A stretch of 64,000 bases of DNA from Pyruvatibacter sp. HU-CL02332 (GCF_040362765.1 NZ_BAABWK010000002.1:992001-1056000); one strand, 5' to 3'; shown: positions 52,340-61,174, numbered from the stretch's first letter. Notes: generated by a model not told the origin, from the letters alone. Made by a program: numbers and translations.

Positions 52340-53371
52340 TCAGGCACGCGCTTCTTGTACCTGTCTGAAGACGGAAAGGTAACGCTCAAGGCAGGCTGAT
52401 TGTGAAAATTCCGCTTTCGCGCGTTTGGCCCCTGCCGCCACAAGTCTGTCTACCAAAGCTCTGTCAGATGTGAGCTGCGAGATGGCCGCTGCCACAGCGG
52501 GCGCGTTGTCGCGGGGCACGAGCAATGCATCCTCACCCGGACGCACCAGCCACTCAGGACCCGTTGCATTCGCTGTAATCACAGGCGTCCCATGGGCCCA
52601 TGCGGCAATAATGACGTTGCCGAACGGCTCAACCCGAGACGGGAAGACGCAGATGTCTGCCGTGCGCAGGAGACGGCCGGGATCATCCCGCCAGCCAAGC
52701 CAGCGCACACGGGAGCCAAGCCCCAGTTCCCGTGCCTGGTTCTTGAGGTCGGCCTCAAGCGGGCCCGCGCCAGCAATCCATAGATAAGCGCCCGGCGTTG
52801 CCGCAAGCGCGTCCAACGTCACGTCAAAGGCTTTGGCGTCATGCAACCGACCCATGGCCAGCAGCAGCGTTGCATCTTCAGGTGTGTCGAAATCGCTTCG
52901 CGACAGGGCGGGACGCGGGTCAACCGGCGTGAAGTTTGGGATGAAATGCACTGTTGATGGATCAAATCCACCATCGGTGAGATAGCGGACAAGGTCAGGT
53001 GTGTTGCAAATCTGCGCGTCAAACCCGCGGAACGATTTGTAGTTGTAGTAGCCACCGTGACGCGCCACCCGGCCATAGGGTCCTTCAGGGGTCGCGCGTG
53101 AGGCTCGGCCCATCCATGACATGACGATGTCCGCATTCATGTTGCGGGCAGTCGAGCCAATTGTGCGGGACGTCTTGAAGTCCAACCAACGCCCGAACGG
53201 GACATCCACGTGAGGTACGCCGGCTTCGTCCAGCAAACGACCACGCGCCTCATTCGGACGCATGACGGCTCGCGACCCGTGTCCTTCATTCTTGAATGCA
53301 ATTGCAAGATCAACGAAGAACCGCTCGGCACCACCAACGGGGCCACCAGCTATGGTGTGAAGAATGTTCAC
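52340..53371 (-). CDS. glycosyltransferase family 4 protein
   Basis: This 343-residue GT-B glycosyltransferase has an N-terminal acceptor domain (GGPVGGAERFFVDLAIAFK) and the donor-binding C-terminal half with LAMGRLHDAKAFDVTLDAL, WIAGAGPLEADLKNQARELG, and VFPSRVEPFGNVIIAAWAHG, where the Glu-x7-Glu pair of GT4 becomes E-P-F-G-N-V-I-I-A-A, so the second Glu is absent. The GTG start at 53371 overlaps the upstream fusion gene stop by 4 bases (GTGA). It probably adds a sugar in lipopolysaccharide core or surface glycan assembly. Confidence 0.85.
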   Translation of the reverse strand: MNILHTIAGGPVGGAERFFVDLAIAFKNEGHGSRAVMRPNEARGRLLDEAGVPHVDVPFGRWLDFKTSRTIGSTARNMNADIVMSWMGRASRATPEGPYGRVARHGGYYNYKSFRGFDAQICNTPDLVRYLTDGGFDPSTVHFIPNFTPVDPRPALSRSDFDTPEDATLLLAMGRLHDAKAFDVTLDALAATPGAYLWIAGAGPLEADLKNQARELGLGSRVRWLGWRDDPGRLLRTADICVFPSRVEPFGNVIIAAWAHGTPVITANATGPEWLVRPGEDALLVPRDNAPAVAAAISQLTSDRALVDRLVAAGAKRAKAEFSQSACLERYLSVFRQVQEARA

Positions 53372-55125
53372 TTCCGGTCGCTCTCATTGCCGTCCGTATA
53401 GTGCTCAGGCTCTAGCGTGGCCTTGAGGTAGGACACCACCGGGTAGAGACCAGCAAGAATCCCGACAAGGAAACCATAGCCACCTTCGCGATACCCTTTG
53501 CGGCGGACATAGGCCTTGTAGAAGCGAGAGGGGATGCGGCGAATGTTGCGCCGTAGTGTTTCTTTTTCGACCTTGCCTGATGAGATCAGGTCGCGCGCAT
53601 TGCCTGTGGTGTAGCGATCAAAGCGCGCCAGCATGTCGGTAATGTTGTCATCTACCAGGTGGTCAACACGGGTTTCCAGCATGCCAAGGCGCGGGCCCAG
53701 TTCAAGCGCCGGGTGCACGCGCTGGCGGCCCCATTTTTTGGTGCCGCGCGCAAAAAGGCGCGGTGCTGCGCTCGCGCCAATATACGCACCCCAGCCGTAG
53801 CGCACCCGGGTCTTGCCCACATAATTGTCGAACTGGATAAGGTAGTAGCCTGATGGTGACGCAAGCGTGACAGCATCAATCTCACGGGCAAGGTCAGCCG
53901 GCACGCGCTCATCGGCGTCGACTTCCAGCACCCACTCACCTTTGCAAGCCTCGATACCTGCATTGCGGCGGTCGCCTTCAATGGGCCACGCGCCTTCGAT
54001 AATGGTGTCAGCCCCAGCTGCCAGCGCGACGTCCTTCGAGCGATCCGTACACCGATCAAGCACCACGACACGTTCATCGGCAAAGGACAGCGCCTCAAGA
54101 CAGGCCTTGAGATTATGTTCTTCGTTGTGAGCAACGGTGAGGGTAGAGAGCTTTGGGCTTTTGTTCATCGCCTGCGCATCAATTTTTGCCTTCAGCGCGC
54201 GCGCTGCCTCATAAGCATCATGCACGCTAAGGCCGGTCATTTCACTTTTTGTGGACCGGAAATCATATGTGGGGTCAGAAATGATGTCTTCAAAACTGCG
54301 CGCCCCACGAATGCTTGCGCATTTGGGTCCCCACGGGCCGTAGCGCGCCTCCGGGCTGGGACCGAACAATCCAAGCGTCGGCAGGCCCACGGCGGCGGCC
54401 ATGTGCATGGGGCCCGAGTCGTTGCCGACATAGAAATCTGCGCGTTCCAAACATGCAGCCGTCTGGGGCAGATCCGTCTTGCCGACAAGGTCAATCACAC
54501 GATCGGGCGCAAATGCATTGATGACCGGCAGCGCCGCGTCTCGCTCCGCTGCGGCTCCAATAATCATAATGCACGCATTAGGCAGAACACCATCAGCGGC
54601 TGTCAGGCGTTCGACCAGTTCTATGAACCTTTCAGCCGGCCATGCCTTACCGGCCCAATTTGCTGTCGGTCCAACGGCAAGAACTGGGGTGCCATCGGGA
54701 ACCAGGCCAGTCGCTGTCTCTCGGGATTTCGCGCCGGTTGCCAGTCGCGGCGTTGGCGGCGGTGTGAGACCCAAAACAGTTGCGATGTGGGGAACCCGAT
54801 GCAGCGACGTATCCTGTCTCAAGACATGACGGGACTTGGCACGCAGCAAGTAGGAAATGAGGGACGCGCGGAGGTCCACCACCATGTCCCAATTCGTGCC
54901 GACGGTCTGTTTCCACAAAGAAAACCAATGACCAGACCGCTTCTTTTTTGCCATCTCGATGATGCGCACGACACCGGGTTGGTCGCGAAAGAGTGTGGCT
55001 GTTGCAGGCCCGCAGGCCACTGTGATTTCTGCGTCCGGATACCGGTCGGCCAGCCAGGACAGCACACCGCTCGACAGCACGGCGTCGCCGATACGGTTGT
55101 AGGTGACGAAGAGGATCTGCTTCAT
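53368..55125 (-). CDS. GT9-GT2 fusion glycosyltransferase (heptosyltransferase-like + WaaE/KdtX-like)
   Basis: This 585-residue protein joins two glycosyltransferases. Residues 1-315 are a GT9 heptosyltransferase-like domain (ILFVTYNRIGDAVLSSGVLS, FYVGNDSGPMHMAAAVGLPT, LGLFGPSPEARYGP). Residues 321-560 are a GT2 domain of the WaaE/KdtX-type beta-glycosyltransferases (LSTLTVAHNEEHNLKACLEA, VLDRCTDRSKDVAL, VLEVDADERVP with the DxD). An in-frame ATG at residue 320 (54168) would start the GT2 domain on its own, but its ribosome site is weak. It is the first gene of a three-gene operon with a GT4 and asnB. Its products likely act on lipopolysaccharide core. Confidence 0.88.
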   Translation of the reverse strand: MKQILFVTYNRIGDAVLSSGVLSWLADRYPDAEITVACGPATATLFRDQPGVVRIIEMAKKKRSGHWFSLWKQTVGTNWDMVVDLRASLISYLLRAKSRHVLRQDTSLHRVPHIATVLGLTPPPTPRLATGAKSRETATGLVPDGTPVLAVGPTANWAGKAWPAERFIELVERLTAADGVLPNACIMIIGAAAERDAALPVINAFAPDRVIDLVGKTDLPQTAACLERADFYVGNDSGPMHMAAAVGLPTLGLFGPSPEARYGPWGPKCASIRGARSFEDIISDPTYDFRSTKSEMTGLSVHDAYEAARALKAKIDAQAMNKSPKLSTLTVAHNEEHNLKACLEALSFADERVVVLDRCTDRSKDVALAAGADTIIEGAWPIEGDRRNAGIEACKGEWVLEVDADERVPADLAREIDAVTLASPSGYYLIQFDNYVGKTRVRYGWGAYIGASAAPRLFARGTKKWGRQRVHPALELGPRLGMLETRVDHLVDDNITDMLARFDRYTTGNARDLISSGKVEKETLRRNIRRIPSRFYKAYVRRKGYREGGYGFLVGILAGLYPVVSYLKATLEPEHYTDGNESDRK

Positions 55126-55334
55126 CTGAGGCGGCTGGCTCGCAAGAAGTTGGTGGCAGGCAGTAAATCAGGTCTCTGCCTTATAGGTTGGCATGAGGGG
55201 GAAAGCCAATATGGCCTCGCTCCACGGCACCAAGACAGGTACAAAGGGTAAACATTCCTCTTGAAGCATGATAGCGAAGACACCACCCTCGAGGGGTGTC
55301 CCTTCTTGTCATGACTGAAATGCGAGCCCACGTA

Positions 55335-56219
55335 ATGAGTAGTCCCCACCGTGCCCTGCTGGATGACCGTGCCGTTCTTCGTGCTTCCGGGGCCGACATG
55401 TATGAGCTTCTGCAACGCCTGGTGACCGGCAATCTGGACCAGGTGACGCCAGGCAACGGTGTGTACTCGCTGCTTTTGACACCCCAGGGCAAATTTCTGT
55501 TTGATTTCTTCATGGTCGGTGACCCTGCGGATGAAGGCGCAATGCTGATTGATTGCGCCAAGACACGCGTCGCCGACCTTCAAAAACGCCTGACCATGTA
55601 CAAGCTGCGCGCGGACGCAGCCTTTGATGATGTGAGCACCGAGTTTCGGGTGATCGCGCACTGGGGCGATGGGGCATCTGTCCTTGATGGAGCGCCATGC
55701 TATCCGGACCCGCGCGATGCGCGTCTGGGCTATCGCTGCATTGTTCCTGCCTCAGATGCTTCTGTGGTGATGGATAATTCGCAAAGCGCGGCGGCTTCGG
55801 CTGAAGACTACCGGGCGTTTTGTGTGAGCCTGGGTGTTCCCGACGGGTCACTTGATATTGGAGCCGACAAGGATTTCCCGATTGAGAGCAATCTGGACCT
55901 GCTGAATGGCATTGATTTCCACAAGGGGTGCTTTGTGGGGCAGGAAGTCGCGTCGCGGACACATCGCAAAGGCAAGGCACGCAAGCGACTGGTTGTTGCT
56001 GCGTTGGACGGAGACGCACCGGAGCCAGGGTCGGATGTCCTCATTGGCAATGCCAAAGTTGGCAGCATTGCCGGCAGTGCCGGTGGCAATGCGCTCGCCC
56101 TAGTGTTCACCGACAGGGTCGCAAAAGCCCAGAGCCTCGAGGCACAGGCAGGCGATAGCAAACTGACCTTAAGTGTGCCGCCTTATGCCTCGTTCTCCCT
56201 TGAAGGAGATAGCGCGTGA
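55335..56219 (+). CDS. ygfZ: YgfZ/GcvT-fold folate-binding protein
   Basis: This 294-residue tetrahydrofolate-binding protein supports Fe-S cluster enzyme maturation and repair. It has RALLDDRAVLRASGADMYEL at the start, QGKFLFDFFMVG, and the family signature FHKGCFVGQEVASRTHRKGK with the conserved Cys. The start is uncertain: ATG at 55335 gives the length closest to homologs, while ATG 55311 and GTG 55296 are in-frame alternatives. The stop overlaps the GTG start of tag by 4 bases, so the two are translationally coupled. Confidence 0.88.
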   Translation: MSSPHRALLDDRAVLRASGADMYELLQRLVTGNLDQVTPGNGVYSLLLTPQGKFLFDFFMVGDPADEGAMLIDCAKTRVADLQKRLTMYKLRADAAFDDVSTEFRVIAHWGDGASVLDGAPCYPDPRDARLGYRCIVPASDASVVMDNSQSAAASAEDYRAFCVSLGVPDGSLDIGADKDFPIESNLDLLNGIDFHKGCFVGQEVASRTHRKGKARKRLVVAALDGDAPEPGSDVLIGNAKVGSIAGSAGGNALALVFTDRVAKAQSLEAQAGDSKLTLSVPPYASFSLEGDSA

Positions 56220-56815
56220 GTAAGCAGCCCCGCAAGAAAGAAGACCGCTGCGGCTGGTGCGGCGATGACCCGTTTTATGTCGCCTATCATGACGACGAGT
56301 GGGGCGTGCCGGAATATGATGACCGCGCGCTGTTTGAGAAACTGATCCTCGACGGGTTTCAGGCTGGCCTTGCCTGGATCACGATCCTGCGCAAGCGCGA
56401 CAACTTCCGCAAAGCGTTTCACGGTTTCAAGCCGGAAAAGATTGCGCGGTATACGGACAAAGACGTGGAGCGCCTTCTTGGCAATGAAGGCATTATCCGT
56501 CATCGCGGCAAAATCGAAGCGACGATTGGCAATGCCAAGGCATATCTTGAAATCATGGACAAAGAGCCTGACGGCTTTGCCGGATATCTGTGGGACTATG
56601 TGGATGGTAAGCCACTGGTTTCCAAGTCAAAGAACTGGAAAGACATGCCCGCTGCCACGCCCATGAGCGAAGCGCTGTCGAAGGATTTGAAAAAGCGTGG
56701 CTTCAAATTCTGTGGACCCACCATCGTCTACGCCTTTGCCCAGGCGGTGGGTATGGTGAATGACCACCAAACCTCCTGCCCACGCCATAAGGCGTGCCAA
56801 GAACTCGCTCGCTGA
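56216..56815 (+). CDS. tag: DNA-3-methyladenine glycosylase I
   Basis: This 199-residue base-excision enzyme removes 3-methyladenine from alkylated DNA. It has the zinc Cys in DRCGWCGDDPFYVAYHDDEW, FEKLILDGFQAGLAWITILR, RDNFRKAFHGFKPEKIARY, and the C-terminal NDHQTSCPRHKACQEL with zinc His/Cys ligands. The GTG start at 56216 overlaps ygfZ by 4 bases. The coupling of ygfZ to tag is a gene order found in other proteobacteria. It converges on a flavin oxidase-like gene 45 bp away. Confidence 0.95.
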   Translation: MSKQPRKKEDRCGWCGDDPFYVAYHDDEWGVPEYDDRALFEKLILDGFQAGLAWITILRKRDNFRKAFHGFKPEKIARYTDKDVERLLGNEGIIRHRGKIEATIGNAKAYLEIMDKEPDGFAGYLWDYVDGKPLVSKSKNWKDMPAATPMSEALSKDLKKRGFKFCGPTIVYAFAQAVGMVNDHQTSCPRHKACQELAR

Positions 56816-56860
56816 CCTTGAATGCTGCCTGGGCCTGCTGAGTGAGCCCGCTAGAATTGC

Positions 56861-57523
56861 CTACGGAATGACCCAGCTCTTTGTCTTGGCAACATAGTCA
56901 AACTGGGCGCGTCGATGCCCGTTGCTATCGAGATAAAGCCAGTCAATCGCCTCGACACTGAAGCGGATGACGGCGAAGTTCTTCATTCCTGCTTCCAGTT
57001 TGTCAGGGGCCACGCGCTGTCCCAGGTCGGCGTAGTCTGGGAGACCCGATGTCGGCGCATCCTGATCCGTGCCCGGTGCGCCTTGGGCCAGATAACAGAC
57101 TTTGCTGCCGGGCATGGACGTTGCCCATGCTTCCGTTCGCGTTGGCCCATCTGTGATCAGTTCCGCGTTGGCTGTCACGCGGATCTGCACCTTGGCGGAG
57201 ACATCATAAAACAATAGCTGAACGCGCGAATCGTTGGCCATTTGATGGGCCTTTGGCGCGCGTTGATCTGTGTTTCCGCGCAACATGCGCGCGCCTCGGT
57301 CAGCTTCGCGCATAACAATTGTGCGCGCCTGAGGGGCACCGTCTGCTGCAACCGTTGCCAAAACGGGGGTGTGAAATGGCAGCTTTGCCGAACCAGCACC
57401 CTTCTCCAGCATGTCCCAGGCCATGTTTTCCGCTGCGTCAAGCTGGGAATAATAGTCAGGCAGACCAGTAGTTATGTCTGGTTCAGACCCGTTCTGACTG
57501 TCGGAAATGGTGGTATCGGTCAC
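56861..57523 (-). CDS. pyridoxamine-phosphate-oxidase-like flavin protein (Alr4036 type)
   Basis: This 220-residue protein has a split-barrel FMN-binding fold. It has the sequence FHTPVLATVAADGAPQARTI and READRGARMLRGNTDQRAP, then VQLLFYDVSAKVQIRV. FAVIRFSVEAIDWLYL and HRRAQFDYV follow near the C terminus. Unlike pdxH, the substrate-closing WTTERL ending is missing, so it belongs to the Pyridox_oxase_2/Alr4036-like group whose activity is not established. Expected role: FMN-dependent redox or F420/heme-related binding. Monocistronic; nothing in the 213 bp to the KAS III gene suggests another gene. Confidence 0.8.
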   Translation of the reverse strand: MTDTTISDSQNGSEPDITTGLPDYYSQLDAAENMAWDMLEKGAGSAKLPFHTPVLATVAADGAPQARTIVMREADRGARMLRGNTDQRAPKAHQMANDSRVQLLFYDVSAKVQIRVTANAELITDGPTRTEAWATSMPGSKVCYLAQGAPGTDQDAPTSGLPDYADLGQRVAPDKLEAGMKNFAVIRFSVEAIDWLYLDSNGHRRAQFDYVAKTKSWVIP

Positions 57524-57736
57524 TTTGGATCCTTTGTGGGGCGGTGCGGCATTGCTGGATGTTCACCAATTCGCGCGGGTTACGCTGGCATGGCGTGCCG
57601 CGTTCCCCTAAATTATCTCATTAATCAGCGCTGGCTACCGTCCTTGAGGGGCGAAAAGCTGGTGTTAGAGGGAATGAAACACGTCACTTCCACGCCATTG
57701 TGCCCGCAAACGGTCAGGCGTGCGTGACAAACTCAG

Positions 57737-58867
57737 GTGGTACGGTTGACCAAAGTTGTCATCAGCGGAACCGGCGTTTTTACGCCCGAAGACACAATCA
57801 CCAACGAAGAGCTGGTTGAAGCGTTCAACGCGTATGTCGCCAAATTCAATGCCGACAACAAGGACGCGATTGAGCGGGGGGAAGTTGAAGCGCTTACGGA
57901 CTCCAGTGTGCCGTTCATTGAAAAAGCGTCCGGTATTCACCGCCGCCACGTCATGAACAAGTCCGGCATTCTCGACCCGAACATTATGGCTCCGCGACTG
58001 CCGGAACGCCCAAACGAAGAGCCCTCCATCCTTGCTGAAATGGCAGTTAAAGCCGCCAAGGATGCCATGAAGCAGGCAGGCAAGACGGCAGCAGACATTG
58101 ATGCAGTTGTAGTGGCCTGTTCAAACCTTGAGCGCGCCTACCCGGCTATCGCGATTGAAGTGCAGGACCTGCTTGGCATTGACGGCTTCGCGTTCGACAT
58201 GAATGTCGCCTGTTCGTCGGCCACCTTCGGCATCCAGCAAGGCTATGACATGGTGCGGTCTGGCTCTGCCAAATGCGTACTTGTGACAGATCCTGAAATC
58301 TGTACCGGCCATCTCAACTTCCGCGATCGCGATAGCCATTTTATTTTCGGGGATGTGGCAACGGCTATCATTCTTGAAGCCAAGGACACTGCGACAGCTG
58401 AGCATCCGTTTGAAATCATCGGCACACGCCTCAAGACACAGTTCTCAAACAACATCCGCAACAATTTTGGGTTCTTGAACCGCACAGCGCCGGAAGGCAT
58501 TGGTGCCAAGGACAAGCTGTTTGTTCAGGAAGGCCGAAAGGTCTTCAAGGAAGTGGTGCCGATGGTATCCGCCATGATCCTTGAACATCTTGCTGAAGAG
58601 AATATTGGCAACAACAATCTGAAGCGCATGTGGCTGCATCAGGCGAATGCCAGCATGAACGACCTCATCGGCAAGAAGGTGATGGGTCGTCCGCCATCTG
58701 AAGAAGAACAGCCGAATATTCTCAAGGAATATGCGAACACAAGTTCGGCCGGGTCGATCATCGCTTTCAATCAGTACAGCGAAGACCTCGAGCCAGGCGA
58801 TGTTGGTGTCATCTGCTCGTTCGGCGCAGGGTACTCGGCAGGCAGTGTGCTTGTGCGCCGGGTCTGA
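57737..58867 (+). CDS. 3-oxoacyl-ACP synthase III-like enzyme
   Basis: This is a 376-residue thiolase-fold condensing enzyme. The catalytic triad is complete: Cys159 (MNVACSSATFG), His301 (WLHQANASMND) and Asn334 (YANTSSAGS). Compared with E. coli FabH (317 residues) it has an insertion of about 60 residues, largely in residues 30-95 (NAYVAKFNADNKDAIERGEV, MNKSGILDPNIM). This form is widespread in proteobacteria and may initiate fatty-acid synthesis with longer or unusual primers. GTG 57737 is taken as the start; TTG 57746 is an alternative. It ends in a strong terminator and stands alone, away from the fabI gene. Confidence 0.85.
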   Translation: MVRLTKVVISGTGVFTPEDTITNEELVEAFNAYVAKFNADNKDAIERGEVEALTDSSVPFIEKASGIHRRHVMNKSGILDPNIMAPRLPERPNEEPSILAEMAVKAAKDAMKQAGKTAADIDAVVVACSNLERAYPAIAIEVQDLLGIDGFAFDMNVACSSATFGIQQGYDMVRSGSAKCVLVTDPEICTGHLNFRDRDSHFIFGDVATAIILEAKDTATAEHPFEIIGTRLKTQFSNNIRNNFGFLNRTAPEGIGAKDKLFVQEGRKVFKEVVPMVSAMILEHLAEENIGNNNLKRMWLHQANASMNDLIGKKVMGRPPSEEEQPNILKEYANTSSAGSIIAFNQYSEDLEPGDVGVICSFGAGYSAGSVLVRRV

Positions 58868-58892
58868 TGAACCTCCGACATCATTGAAAAGC

Positions 58893-58926
58893 AAAAGGCC
58901 CCGGCGGTACTGCCGGGGCCTTTTTT
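58893..58926 (+). terminator. strong intrinsic terminator
   Basis: AAAAGGCCCCGGC (58893-58905) pairs with GCCGGGGCCTTTT (58912-58924) around GGTACT, with a run of six T. It closes the KAS III transcript. With its A/T flanks it can also act for the minus-strand gene ending at 58947. Confidence 0.95.
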
Positions 58927-58946
58927 GTTTCGTGCGCGGCTGCGAC

Positions 58947-59315
58947 CTACGGATAAGGACGTACCGCCACCACCTTGAAGGTATGCATCTCGCCGTCGCT
59001 TTCAGTGATAGAGACGTATTCGCCTTCGGCCAGTTTGTGGCGATCCAGCTTGAATAGCAGCTCGTCATCCTCGTCGTCGGACTTGTCGTAGTCGAATTTC
59101 CAGCCTTTTCCCACATGACGCAGGTGACCGCGCAAGTCTGCTTCATCTTCCCAGAAGCGATGCACCGTGCAGTCTTCCTTGTGGTTCTTCCATGCTTCAG
59201 GATCAAGCTGCATTTGCCCGTCCAGGGGCACGATGAACTCATATCCGCATTCAGACGAACCCGACGGGTATTGCTCGGATCGAGCGACATTGAGATGCAC
59301 GCGATAAAGCGCCAT
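58947..59315 (-). CDS. acidic small protein of unknown function
   Basis: This 122-residue soluble protein has no signal peptide and no recognised domain. It is rich in acidic residues (DKSDDEDDELLFKLDRHKL) and has a beta-strand-like pattern at both ends (ALYRVHLNVARSEQYPSG, SITESDGEMHTFKVVAVRPY). It is a complete, conserved-looking frame: the ATG at 59315 follows AAAAGGAGT on the minus strand, and it ends 21 bp from the shared terminator. The upstream gene (USP) ends 26 bp away on the same strand, so the two may be cotranscribed. I do not recognise a family. Confidence 0.65.
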   Translation of the reverse strand: MALYRVHLNVARSEQYPSGSSECGYEFIVPLDGQMQLDPEAWKNHKEDCTVHRFWEDEADLRGHLRHVGKGWKFDYDKSDDEDDELLFKLDRHKLAEGEYVSITESDGEMHTFKVVAVRPYP

Positions 59316-59341
59316 GGAAGTACTCCTTTTCAGTTGGCTCC

Positions 59342-60208
59342 CTAGTGAGCCATCAAGACTGGAATTGTTGCATGGGAGCGAATATGCCGGGTGACACCTC
59401 CCAGTACGAGTTCGCGCAGACGCGAGTGGCTGTAGCCGCCCATCACAAGCAAATCGGCCTTGAGATTGCCTGCCTCTTCCAGCAGGACCTCACCAGTGTT
59501 GCGGCTGTCTTCAGGCACGAGGTGGATTTCGGCTTTGACACCATGAAGCGTCAGATACTCAGCCAGCGCGCGGGCACCGGGCGCATCGGTGATGCCGTCC
59601 TCGTCAACGCAGACGATTGTGACTTTGGCCGCTGACGTGAGAAACGGCATGGCCGCTGTCACTGCATTGGCAGCTTCGCCACTTTCGTCCCAGCCGATGG
59701 CAACACTGGTGCCGACCGTTGTGGTTTCCTGCGCCGGGGCCAGAAGCACCGGGCGGCCTTCAGCCAGCATGCATGTTTCAAGTGCATTGGGGCCAGACGT
59801 CTGATCCCTTGCCGACGCGTCCGCAACGATGACCAAATCTGCCAGGCGGCTTTCGGCTGCAATGACTTCAGCCGCACGACCTGCCTTGACCCGGATGCGG
59901 GCGGAGGCAGTGCCGGGCTGCGTGTCATCGGACAAAACCAGGCCGGCGTCCTCGGCGGCCTTGGATGCTGATGCGCGGCACTGCTCTTCTGCGGAATCAG
60001 CCGCTTTTCGAGCCGTGTCGATGATGTCCTCAACGATAGGTCCGGATATGCCTTCCCCTAGATAGGGCAATGCATCTGTCGGATTGGGCCGCACAAAAAT
60101 AATGTCTGCCTGCGCCTCAAACCGCTTGGTAAGGGCAAGTCCGGTATTGAGAGCGCCCATGTCGGAGGCGGAACCGTAGAGGGGACATAAAATGCGTTTG
60201 ATGGACAT
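59342..60208 (-). CDS. tandem universal stress protein (UspA fold)
   Basis: This 288-residue protein has two Usp domains (about 1-150 and 155-288). The C-terminal half has the ATP-binding G-x2-G-x9-G-S/T region as MGGYSHSRLRELVLGGVTRH, and GTSVAIGWDESGEAANAV marks its start. The N-terminal domain starts IKRILCPLYGSASDMGALNT and lacks a clear Gly-rich ATP loop. Usp proteins help survival in growth arrest or stress. The start ATG at 60208 has ACAATCTC upstream with no strong site. Monocistronic or paired with the small acidic protein gene below. Confidence 0.85.
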   Translation of the reverse strand: MSIKRILCPLYGSASDMGALNTGLALTKRFEAQADIIFVRPNPTDALPYLGEGISGPIVEDIIDTARKAADSAEEQCRASASKAAEDAGLVLSDDTQPGTASARIRVKAGRAAEVIAAESRLADLVIVADASARDQTSGPNALETCMLAEGRPVLLAPAQETTTVGTSVAIGWDESGEAANAVTAAMPFLTSAAKVTIVCVDEDGITDAPGARALAEYLTLHGVKAEIHLVPEDSRNTGEVLLEEAGNLKADLLVMGGYSHSRLRELVLGGVTRHIRSHATIPVLMAH

Positions 60209-60426
60209 GAGATTGTTCCGTTCGATGCTCGTGGAAATGGCTAGATCAAATTTGAAAACAGTCTAACCGATGCCACCCCTACAATGTGAAGCCCAGTGGG
60301 TTTTCCTGCCATGATTTGGGTCAAGCCGGGCTATTTGCGCAGACTCACTTCAGCATCTGCAATCGACAAGCGGTTGCGAATTATCTACTCAGGTCCCTTG
60401 AACCATCGCCCACTGGGAGACCCGCC

Positions 60427-61044
60427 CTGCCCCCTCGCAAAAAGACCGAAGCCCCGCGCGCCTGGCAGCGAATGCTGAGCGGGCGACGGCTCGACCTCAT
60501 CGACCCGTCTCCACTGGATGTGGAAATCGAAGACATTGCCCACGGTCTTGCCCGCGTTGCGCGATGGAATGGCCAGACAACCGGTGATCACGCCTATAGC
60601 GTTGCCCAACACTCGCTGCTGGTCACAGACCTTGCGCAAGCATTTGCGCCGGACTGGGACCAGACAAAGCTTCTGGCCGCTTTGCTTCACGACGCCCCTG
60701 AATATGTAATTGGCGACATGATCAGCCCCTTCAAGGCGGCACTGGGCGTTGACTACAAGGACTTTGAAGGGCGACTGGAGGCGGCGATTCACGTGCGGTT
60801 TGGCATTCCAGTTCAAACGCCCAAGCATGTAGAACGGACGATCAAGCGGGCGGACATTGTGTCCGCATATCTGGAAGCCGTTGAGCTTGCCGGATTTGAG
60901 CCTGATGAAGCTTCAAAGATTTTTGGCCGTCCAAGGCTGACATCGGCACAGTCCCGAGCCGCACGGCGGTGGATCAAACCGATGCCTGCGAGCGACGCGC
61001 AAGCGGCCTACCTCAAGCGATTTGCGACCCTGGCGGCAAAATAG
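60427..61044 (+). CDS. HD-domain phosphohydrolase (YfbR-like)
   Basis: This 205-residue protein of the HD superfamily has a metal and phosphate site formed by GDHAYSVAQHSLLVTDLA (His), LLHDAPEYVIGDMIS (HD) and RADIVSAYLEAVE (Asp). It probably hydrolyses nucleotide monophosphates, as YfbR does. The start is unusual. The conserved N terminus LPPRKKTEAPRAWQRM begins at a CTG (60427) preceded by GGGAGA with 6-base spacing. The other in-frame choices are GTG 60286, which adds 47 unconserved residues, and ATG 60472, which would remove the conserved segment. I chose CTG with low confidence in the exact codon; the gene itself is clear. Confidence 0.8.
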   Translation: MPPRKKTEAPRAWQRMLSGRRLDLIDPSPLDVEIEDIAHGLARVARWNGQTTGDHAYSVAQHSLLVTDLAQAFAPDWDQTKLLAALLHDAPEYVIGDMISPFKAALGVDYKDFEGRLEAAIHVRFGIPVQTPKHVERTIKRADIVSAYLEAVELAGFEPDEASKIFGRPRLTSAQSRAARRWIKPMPASDAQAAYLKRFATLAAK

Positions 61045-61081
61045 CGGCACAAAATTGCCTTTCAGAATCAATGCCTTCATA

Positions 61082-61098
61082 ATGCTGAAAGTGAGCAA
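61082..61098. promoter_or_regulatory. predicted NadQ operator at the nadQ promoter
   Basis: ATGCT-GAAAGTG-AGCAA, a one-mismatch version of the palindrome ATGCT-N7-AGCAT found twice before nadA. It overlaps a candidate -10 hexamer CATAAT (61078-61083), with a -35-like TTGCCT 17 bp upstream (61055-61060). Suggests autoregulation. Confidence 0.55.
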
Positions 61099-61174
61099 AA
61101 GGTGTCGCGCGCGTGTTACGAAAACCCGCAATAGTGAGACCGGCTGGCTCTATATCAACTGAAAGGGTGGCTGC

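Noticed and set aside
54166-54168. An internal ATG in the GT9-GT2 gene considered as evidence for two separate genes
   Set aside because: The frame is continuous with no stop or shift and the ribosome site is weak, so a single fusion gene is the simpler reading.
54115-55251. A 378-codon open frame on the plus strand opposite the GT9-GT2 fusion
   Set aside because: It lies entirely antisense to a gene with clear glycosyltransferase motifs, has Cys/Arg-rich composition with no domain, and has no ribosome site. It is a shadow of high GC coding.
58445-59290. A 281-codon minus-strand frame spanning the end of the KAS III gene, the terminator and the small acidic gene
   Set aside because: It overlaps two better-supported genes and crosses a strong terminator; composition is not protein-like.
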